DNA of 5,433 bases, from positions 1 through 5,433 of the forward strand of contig CAADVN010000036.1 of the NCBI GenBank assembly GCA_900752445.1. Direction: 5' to 3'. Below, in pieces: positions 1 to 4,738 of the stretch. Every line of letters starts with the position of its first letter. Position 1 is the stretch's first letter. The position numbers and the translations under genes were made by a program. Under the pieces are notes generated by a model. The model was not told where the DNA came from and made no database searches. It was given only the letters and a program-made list of their open reading frames with translations. Source of the stretch: an uncultured Oscillospiraceae bacterium (GTDB lineage: Bacteria; Bacillota; Clostridia; Oscillospirales; Oscillospiraceae).

Positions 1-3000
1 AGGCTGCCGGTCACGGTCTCGGAGCCGTTCAGACGCCAGAGCATGGTCACGAGCTGCTCGCGGGTTATGTTGCCCATCGGGTCGGTGCCGTCGGAGACGC
101 CGGCCTCGACGGCCCACTCCTGGGCCTTGGAGTACCAGGTCGCGCCGCCCTCGGTGTCAACGCCGTCGAGGCGCGCCAGCATGGTCCAGACCATGGCGCG
201 GGTCAGGCTGCCGTTCGGCGCGAAGGTGTAGCGGTCCATGCCGTTCATGATGCCCTCGCTGTAGACGTACTTCACGGCCTCATAGAACCACTGGCCCTCA
301 CGCACGTCGGTGAACGGGAAGTCGGGGACGACAGGCTCGTCATCGCCGCCCGGAGTGCCCGGGGTGATGTCGGGCATGTTCGCCCAGATGGCGGTGAAGG
401 TCATGTCACTGTCAACAGGTACGACCTCACCCGGCTGATACGTGTGCCCGTCGGAGCACTTCCAGCCCATGAAGATGTAGCCGGGCTTGGAGGGAGTGAA
501 CAGCTTGACAGTGCCAGTCCCGTCCGCTTTGACGCGCACAGTTTCGTACACATTCTTGCCGTCCATGAAGGTCACAGTGTAGTAGAGCGCAGCAGCGCCG
601 GGCATCTGGCTGATCTCAGCCATAACTATCTCATCGTTGTTAGTGTTATCGTAGTTTTCAAAGGTAGCGTCAATGCTGAGCTTGCCGTAAGGATTGCCCG
701 CAGCGACCGATTCGGCTTCGTATCCAATGAAAATGGGGGTGCCGTTGTCCACGAGGAACATATCATTGCCATGTGTCTTAACGCTACCGGTGAATTCTGC
801 GGCACCGGTGGTGGTATTGCCGCCGAGCAGCCAAGTGGTCACGTATATGCCACCGCTGTAACCACTGATAAGATTGTCCTCAACAACTACAGTAGCATTT
901 TCCGCCATCTTTGAAATGTTGATGGCTTGATGGCCATTCGCATTCTCAGCGACAATCATGTTGCTGCTTACAGTTGCACTAGAGACATCCCAAAGCTGGA
1001 TAGGCGTGACCAGATCTGCCGGATTTCCGTTTATATTGTTGTGGTGGACCACAACATTGGCATAAGGGGCGCCAGGATTGCCGGTGACCTTGACGAAATA
1101 GTTGTACATATTATAGTTTTCTACATTTTCTTTTACAAGGTTACTGCCGCACTGCATAGTGCAATTTTTGACAACCAAATTGCCGACAGTGTTGTAGTTG
1201 GTGTTGCCGACCTTAAGGCCATCACCGGAGAAAGCGAAGCCGTCAATTGTTACAACCTGATCTTCATCGAAGTTAGAGTCATTGGTGCCTTCGCTGGTGT
1301 TGAACGTGCCGGTGAAGTTGCTCAGGAGATCGCCAGTTGGGTAGTTACCGGTTTCCGGATTTGCCGGGTACTGGGCCTTGATGGTCAGGCTCTTGCCGCC
1401 GAACTGTATGTTGCCGTCGTAGGTGCCCGGGGCGACGATGATGGTCGCGCCGTCGGGAGCGTTGGAAATGGCTTCGGCCAAATCAGCATTTGCGGCCACA
1501 TACACAACCGTGCCGGAAATGGTGGGCTTGTTTGCTTTGAAGTTTTCTATGGTATCATAGCTATTATCTACAAATTTATCCGCAGTAGTAGCATTATTGA
1601 ACTTCTGCACAGCAAAGCCGTTTTCTGCAATAATATTGCCCTCAGCAAAGGTGAGGCTGTTCTTGGCCTCCTGACCCGCTGTAGTTTCATCATAGTTATA
1701 GCTGACGGCGTAGAGGCTCTTGCTGAAATCGCAGTTTCTAACAGTCATGTCATAGCCGTTAGCATGACTGTTCATGGTGACGCCGTAAGTCCAGCCCTCG
1801 AAAGCACAATCCTCAACAATAATCTTGAGATCATAACCGTTGTTGGGATTATCGCCGCGGAACTGAAGGCCCTGAACACCGTCGCCAGCCTCAATCGTGA
1901 GGTCGCTCACAGTGACAGACTTGCCACCCTGGTCGGAAGAGAACTTATATGTTACAGTTCCGTCAATAACAGTCTGGTCTGCCCCGTAGCCCTTCAAATT
2001 GATTCTCTTAGTGATTGCAGATGAAGGTGCGGTATAGGTGCCCGGAGCAAGCAGAAGAGTATCGTCGTCATTAGCGCTGGTAAGCTTGGAAGCAAAGGTA
2101 GCGGGTGTTACAAGAGTCTCAGTGCTATTGAGAGCATTGTAGTCAGGCTTCTTGAAGTCATTATCCTTGTCGGCAACAAAATTCTCATAAGTATTATAAT
2201 AGGCATTTGTATCATAACCAGTTGTGCCCGATATATTACCAAATGCCTGAACAGCAAAGCCGCCGTTCATCTCAACATCCTCGAACTCAACAGAGTTGGC
2301 CTTATCTTTATCTACCTTGATGCCAACAGCGCAGCCGACGTTGTTAAACTCGCTATTACTAACTGTTAGCACATTGTTTTTAGCAGTGGAATTTACGCCG
2401 ATGCCGAATTCTGAACCCTTGAAAGTGCAGTCAGTGACATTAATTTCACTGTTCTGAAGTCCGGTAAAGTTGAGGGCGTAGTTAGTGTTATTTTCAAAAG
2501 CCAAGTTAGAAATAGACACTGTCGCACCATTGGCAGTGCTGGAGCAACCAATGCTGCCCTTGAGCGTTACATTACCCTGGCCCTCAAGATTCACAGCCTT
2601 GTCAGTGCTAATGGCACCGATATTATACTCACCCTCGGTGAAAACAATGGTAGTGCCGTCCCTAAGGTTGCTGTTGAAAATCTGATCCTTAATATTCGAT
2701 TTGTTATCAACTACAATTCTATAGCCCTCAGTCGTAATACCAGCATGTGCTCCAGTTACACCAGGATTCCAAGCATAACCCCATTCAGGAGTAGAATAAC
2801 CTGCGTAAACATTGTTAGTAAAGTCCTGAGTGAGATTCTTAACTGTTACTGTGCCAGATTCAACTGCTCTGGCATTCAGCCACGAATACATAACTACGTT
2901 TTCGATGACTGTAGCTCCTGGATCACTAGTATTAATATATATTGAACCGCTACTAATGCCATCTTCACCATTAAGGGGAAGTAACTCAACATTTTTAATA

Positions 3001-3485
3001 GTCAAGTTTCGTGCATTACCCCAAAGTTCGAGCACTTTATTGCAGTATCCATCATAGTATTCACTCGGATTGCCCTTGAGGTCAACGTTCTCTATCGTCA
3101 GATTCGAGCCGCTAACGGTAATAAAATTCTGTTCTTCCCAGTTGCCAGTCTTGGCTTCATATGTACTTGTAATGATTACATCACCAGTTACACCATCGGC
3201 CTTTTTGATGGTCAAGCCGTCAACATAGATGGGGAATGCAAAGCTGCTGCCACCGGTAATTTGATCAGTTGTGTATCTACCATCTGAGCCAACAGCCGTG
3301 TTCTTTGCATCGTATGTGCCAGCTGCGGTAAACACCCAAGTCTGGTTATCTGCCTGTTTGGTTATTGCAGCGACCAAATCTTCACTGCTGTCGATTTCAA
3401 CCGTCCCATCCGCCAGCGCTATAGTGGGCAGCAGGAGGGCTGCCATCACCAGCGCCAGAAGAATGGGCAATATGCGTTTCTTCAT
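1..3485 (-). CDS. Secreted SLH-anchored right-handed beta-helix surface protein (3' end outside window)
   Basis: This is a large cell-surface protein, probably an adhesin or a glycan-interacting protein held on the cell wall; the ligand is unknown. The start at 3485 is set by a GGAGG site 7 nt upstream and by a classic Sec signal peptide (MKKR, then a hydrophobic core, then ALA, with cleavage predicted after residue 25). All 1161 visible codons are open. Residues about 28-960 are rich in beta-helix rungs of the form hydrophobic-x-hydrophobic-x-N/D-C/V-x-F, such as LTIENVDLKG, INVTDCTFKG, IIVEDCAFEG, MTVRNCDFSK and LVVKNCTMQC. Four pectin-lyase-fold-like N-cap motifs recur near residues 52-58, 282-287, 480-484 and 685-689 (FTAAGTY, FTEGEY, APGTY, APGTY). 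Residues about 970-1035 form an InlB-B/Flg_new-like module (GYIFMGW, ending FTAIWA). A Pro/Gly/Asp-rich linker follows, then SLH domains at about 1056-1107 (FTDVREGQWFYEAVKYVYSEGI) and about 1113-1157; a third SLH probably lies beyond the edge. SLH domains usually bind pyruvylated wall polymers. No polysaccharide-lyase active site was recognised. The invertible promoter upstream probably switches it on and off. Confidence 0.93.
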   Translation of the reverse strand, partial: MKKRILPILLALVMAALLLPTIALADGTVEIDSSEDLVAAITKQADNQTWVFTAAGTYDAKNTAVGSDGRYTTDQITGGSSFAFPIYVDGLTIKKADGVTGDVIITSTYEAKTGNWEEQNFITVSGSNLTIENVDLKGNPSEYYDGYCNKVLELWGNARNLTIKNVELLPLNGEDGISSGSIYINTSDPGATVIENVVMYSWLNARAVESGTVTVKNLTQDFTNNVYAGYSTPEWGYAWNPGVTGAHAGITTEGYRIVVDNKSNIKDQIFNSNLRDGTTIVFTEGEYNIGAISTDKAVNLEGQGNVTLKGSIGCSSTANGATVSISNLAFENNTNYALNFTGLQNSEINVTDCTFKGSEFGIGVNSTAKNNVLTVSNSEFNNVGCAVGIKVDKDKANSVEFEDVEMNGGFAVQAFGNISGTTGYDTNAYYNTYENFVADKDNDFKKPDYNALNSTETLVTPATFASKLTSANDDDTLLLAPGTYTAPSSAITKRINLKGYGADQTVIDGTVTYKFSSDQGGKSVTVSDLTIEAGDGVQGLQFRGDNPNNGYDLKIIVEDCAFEGWTYGVTMNSHANGYDMTVRNCDFSKSLYAVSYNYDETTAGQEAKNSLTFAEGNIIAENGFAVQKFNNATTADKFVDNSYDTIENFKANKPTISGTVVYVAANADLAEAISNAPDGATIIVAPGTYDGNIQFGGKSLTIKAQYPANPETGNYPTGDLLSNFTGTFNTSEGTNDSNFDEDQVVTIDGFAFSGDGLKVGNTNYNTVGNLVVKNCTMQCGSNLVKENVENYNMYNYFVKVTGNPGAPYANVVVHHNNINGNPADLVTPIQLWDVSSATVSSNMIVAENANGHQAINISKMAENATVVVEDNLISGYSGGIYVTTWLLGGNTTTGAAEFTGSVKTHGNDMFLVDNGTPIFIGYEAESVAAGNPYGKLSIDATFENYDNTNNDEIVMAEISQMPGAAALYYTVTFMDGKNVYETVRVKADGTGTVKLFTPSKPGYIFMGWKCSDGHTYQPGEVVPVDSDMTFTAIWANMPDITPGTPGGDDEPVVPDFPFTDVREGQWFYEAVKYVYSEGIMNGMDRYTFAPNGSLTRAMVWTMLARLDGVDTEGGATWYSKAQEWAVEAGVSDGTDPMGNITREQLVTMLWRLNGSETVTGS

Positions 3486-3492
3486 TTTCTTT

Positions 3493-3497
3493 CCTCC
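3493..3497 (-). promoter_or_regulatory. Shine-Dalgarno site of the surface-protein gene
   Basis: On the minus strand GGAGG lies 7 nt before the ATG at 3485-3483, in the context TGGAGGAAAGAAAATG. The strength and spacing fix the start codon. The A-rich leader between the left inverted repeat and this site (3498-3531) lies outside the invertible element and so is the same in both orientations. Confidence 0.9.
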
Positions 3498-3531
3498 AAT
3501 TCTCAATTTTTGTTTTTTTGTTGTTCGCTGT

Positions 3532-3552
3532 GGACGGAATCAGTATTCTGTC
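3532..3552 (+). repeat. Left inverted repeat of the invertible element (21 bp)
   Basis: It is the exact reverse complement of 3774-3794 over 21 of 21 bases, and the match stops at both ends. It has its own internal dyad: GACGGAAT (3533-3540) and ATTCTGTC (3545-3552) pair at 7 of 8 positions around an asymmetric centre. That is the form of a tyrosine-recombinase core site, with two opposed binding arms around a crossover region. It lies 46 bp before the start codon of the surface gene and would be within its leader RNA in the ON state. Confidence 0.93.
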
Positions 3553-3645
3553 TTAAGAGAAGATAACTACTTAAGATAAATACATATATATTTGTGCACA
3601 TTTCTTCATGAAGTGGCGCATTTTGTTAACATTGAACAGGTCAAA
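3553..3645. other. AT-rich left half of the element, no gene seen
   Basis: This stretch is strongly AT-rich with TATATA-type runs near 3580-3592. On the minus strand only a weak promoter-like pair was found (TTCATG, 18 nt, TATATA), poorer than the plus-strand promoter in the other half. It could give low expression of the surface gene in the orientation shown, but support is slight. Confidence 0.3.
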
Positions 3646-3648
3646 TAA

Positions 3649-3677
3649 GGCCGTTTGCTGATGTTCTGTAAACGGCC
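3649..3677. other. Central hairpin of the invertible element, possible weak minus-strand terminator
   Basis: GGCCGTTT (3649-3656) and AAACGGCC (3670-3677) form a perfect 8-bp stem with a 13-nt loop. On the minus strand the stem is followed by TTATTTG, a modest T-rich tail, so it could stop read-through from the recombinase gene before the surface gene. On the plus strand it is followed by CAAACATTTT, which is less terminator-like. Its midpoint (3663) equals the midpoint of the two 21-bp repeats, so it stays at the same coordinates after inversion. Confidence 0.5.
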
Positions 3678-3710
3678 CAAACATTTTATGCTCAAGTTTG
3701 AGGAAAAGAC

Positions 3711-3739
3711 TTGTAATTTTGTGAACTTTGTGCTAGAAT
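3711..3739 (+). promoter_or_regulatory. Extended -10 promoter inside the invertible element
   Basis: The -35 box is TTGTAA (3711-3716, 4 of 6 to the sigma-A consensus), followed by a 17-nt spacer and the -10 box TAGAAT (3734-3739, 5 of 6). A TGC directly before the -10 box makes an extended -10 element. The predicted start is near 3746. As assembled it fires toward the right repeat and then antisense through the 3' end of the recombinase gene. After inversion it would drive the surface-protein gene. It is the best promoter I can see between the two genes on either strand. Confidence 0.72.
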
Positions 3740-3745
3740 CATAGC

Positions 3746-3761
3746 GTACGGATTCAGTTTT
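3746..3761 (+). repeat. Degenerate third copy of the recombination-site repeat
   Basis: It matches positions 3532-3547 of the left repeat at 13 of 16 bases, in the same orientation as the left repeat and opposite to the right one. It starts at the predicted transcription start of the internal promoter. It could be an accessory recombinase-binding site, an operator through which the recombinase affects this promoter, or a decayed site. Function is not established. Confidence 0.5.
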
Positions 3762-3792
3762 GCGTTAGTTGAGGACAGAATACTGATTCCGT
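3748..3792 (+). promoter_or_regulatory. Potential leader-RNA hairpin at the 5' end of the switch transcript
   Basis: Bases 3748-3758 can pair with 3782-3792 at 10 of 11 positions (one T-T mismatch) around a 23-nt loop. The stem uses the degenerate repeat copy as one arm and the right inverted repeat as the other. Because it starts just after the predicted transcription start and the 21-bp repeats are identical, the same hairpin would form in the transcript in both orientations. It lacks a U tail, so mRNA stabilisation or recombinase binding is more likely than termination. Confidence 0.4.
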
Positions 3793-3794
3793 CC
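3774..3794 (-). repeat. Right inverted repeat of the invertible element (21 bp)
   Basis: It is a perfect reverse complement of 3532-3552, with 221 bp between the two copies. Its last base, 3794, is the third base of the TAG stop codon of the recombinase gene (3796-3794), so the site abuts the gene exactly. Since the repeats are identical, inversion would leave that stop codon intact. Confidence 0.93.
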
Positions 3795-4639
3795 TAAGAC
3801 ACAAGCGACAGGGCTTCCAGTAATTTCTCGTGCTCCTTGAAGCTCGTCATCAGATATATCCGCGTCGTGTCTATGCTCGAGTGGCCAAGGACGTCCGCCA
3901 GCTTCGTTACGTCACGGCTCGCCTTGTAAAAACACCGAGCAAACAGATGCCGCAGATTGTGCGGAAACACCTTCCCCGGCTCTATGCCCGCACGCGCGCA
4001 CTCCGACTTCATCTCCTGCCACACCTGCTTCCTCGACAGGCTCCGGCCCGTCGCTGTCACAAACACCTCGCCGCGGTTTATGCCGCGGTTTTTTGCATAT
4101 TTCAGCAGCTTGCGCCTCAGCTTGGACGGCAGCAGTATCGTCCGCACCTTGCCCTTGAGCGACACCTCCGCCCGGCCGCGCTCCAGAGCCTCCACCGTCA
4201 CATACCGCAGCTCGCTCACCCTTATCCCAGTCGCACACAACGTCTCCATAACCAACGCAAGCCGCTCCCGCCCGCTGCTGCGCGCCGACGCCGTCAAACG
4301 CTCGTACTCCTCGCGCATCAGCTCGCGCCGGCTCTCCATGAACGCCCGGCGCTGTACCCGCATATGCCGCACACAGCAGTCAGTCCAGCCCTGCCAGCGG
4401 TAAAAGCCGTCAAGTGCGCTGAGCTGTACGTTCACCGTGGACGGCTCAAGGCCGCCCTCCAGCAGCGACTCCTTCCACGCTGTTGTCAGCTCGCGCGTCG
4501 CCTCCCTGCCGTCGAGCCACGCCGAATACCTGCGCAGCGTCCGCGTATACTTCTCCACCGTCGCCTCACTGCGCTCGTCCAGCCTCAGCTTCGCCGCATA
4601 TCCCTCTATAAGCTCCGGGTCCAGCCTGCGTTGTGTCAT
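3794..4639 (-). CDS. Tyrosine recombinase (XerC/D-like integrase family), candidate dedicated DNA invertase
   Basis: The 281-residue protein is of normal length for a Xer-type recombinase. Residues about 8-90 match the N-terminal SAM-like core-binding domain (ATVEKYTRTLRRYSAWL, then PSTVNVQLSALDGFYRW). Residues about 105-281 are the catalytic domain, with the complete active site: R140 in ATGIRVSEL, the beta-hairpin lysine K162 or K164 in LKGKVR, H227 and R230 in PHNLRH, H253 in LGHSS, and nucleophile Y262 in TTRIYL. The family cuts and rejoins DNA through a 3'-phosphotyrosine link. The start at 4639 is supported by GGGAGG 7 nt upstream. The stop codon touches the right inverted repeat, so it most likely acts on 3532-3552/3774-3794 to flip the promoter. 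No phage genes, tRNA or relaxase are nearby, so it does not look like part of a prophage or ICE. Its own promoter is unclear; the gap to the upstream terminator is only about 50 bp and holds only a weak candidate. Confidence 0.93.
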   Translation of the reverse strand: MTQRRLDPELIEGYAAKLRLDERSEATVEKYTRTLRRYSAWLDGREATRELTTAWKESLLEGGLEPSTVNVQLSALDGFYRWQGWTDCCVRHMRVQRRAFMESRRELMREEYERLTASARSSGRERLALVMETLCATGIRVSELRYVTVEALERGRAEVSLKGKVRTILLPSKLRRKLLKYAKNRGINRGEVFVTATGRSLSRKQVWQEMKSECARAGIEPGKVFPHNLRHLFARCFYKASRDVTKLADVLGHSSIDTTRIYLMTSFKEHEKLLEALSLVS

Positions 4640-4646
4640 TTACATT

Positions 4647-4652
4647 CCTCCC
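4647..4652 (-). promoter_or_regulatory. Shine-Dalgarno site of the recombinase gene
   Basis: GGGAGG on the minus strand lies 7 nt before the ATG at 4639-4637, in the context GGGAGGAATGTAAATG. It supports the chosen start and suggests efficient translation. Confidence 0.85.
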
Positions 4653-4689
4653 TCTCCTGCTATTCTGCCTCTCTGCCGCAGCCATGTGC

Positions 4690-4723
4690 AAAAGACCCGG
4701 AAAGGCTGCAGCCTTTCCGGGTC
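4690..4723 (-). terminator. Rho-independent terminator after larC
   Basis: Positions 4694-4723 are a perfect 30-nt palindrome: a GC-rich 13-bp stem (GACCCGGAAAGGC and its complement) with a TGCA loop. On the minus strand it is followed by TTTT (4693-4690) and then GCACAT. It begins 15 nt after the larC stop codon. On the plus strand the tail is CTGCCATT, so it acts mainly for larC. It should partly uncouple the recombinase gene from larC transcription. Confidence 0.88.
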
Positions 4724-4738
4724 CTGCCATTCCAATAT

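Larger units (their letters stand above)
3532..3794. other. Putative invertible DNA element (phase-variable promoter switch)
   Basis: A 263-bp segment is bounded by perfect 21-bp inverted repeats and fills the whole gap between the recombinase gene and the surface-protein gene. It is AT-rich (27% GC in 3541-3600) between GC-rich genes. It contains an outward-facing promoter (3711-3739, plus strand), a degenerate third repeat copy (3746-3761) and a central hairpin (3649-3677). No protein-coding gene is evident inside. As assembled the promoter faces the recombinase and not the surface gene (OFF). Inverting between the repeats would move the -10 box to about 3592-3587 and the -35 box to about 3615-3610 on the minus strand, giving a surface-gene leader of about 95 nt. 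The size and 21-bp repeats recall known clostridial switches such as cwpV of C. difficile. Inversion is inferred from architecture and not observed here. A MITE is less likely because no target-site duplication is seen. Confidence 0.8.

Noticed and set aside
927..2024. A 365-codon plus-strand open frame, with another at 444-914
   Set aside because: Both are mirror frames of the minus-strand surface gene, which is open over all 1161 visible codons and has a signal peptide, beta-helix rungs and SLH domains. The plus-strand proteins show no recognisable domain and lack a convincing ribosome binding site.
3575..3620. Minus-strand promoter (TTCATG, 18 nt, TATATA) driving the surface gene in the present orientation
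   Set aside because: The -35 box matches the consensus at only 3 of 6 and the -10 at 4 of 6, within an AT-rich run where such matches arise by chance. It is clearly weaker than the plus-strand promoter, so the assembled state is still called OFF, with low basal expression not excluded.
3532..3794. MITE or small insertion element with 21-bp terminal inverted repeats
   Set aside because: The flanks (GCTGT on the left, TAAGA on the right) show no target-site duplication. The repeats have a recombinase-core dyad, the segment carries a promoter, and it adjoins a tyrosine recombinase rather than a transposase. A switch explains more of the facts.
3794..4639. Prophage or integrative-element integrase
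   Set aside because: No phage structural, relaxase, excisionase or tRNA gene is visible, and the neighbours are a metabolic gene and a surface-protein gene. The inverted repeats next to the gene fit local inversion better than integration, although only a short flank can be seen.
4640..4690. Promoter for the recombinase gene between the larC terminator and its start
   Set aside because: The best pair (TTGCAC, 18 nt, CAGAAT) scores poorly and overlaps the terminator tail. The gene may depend on this weak promoter or on read-through past the terminator, and the sequence does not decide between them.
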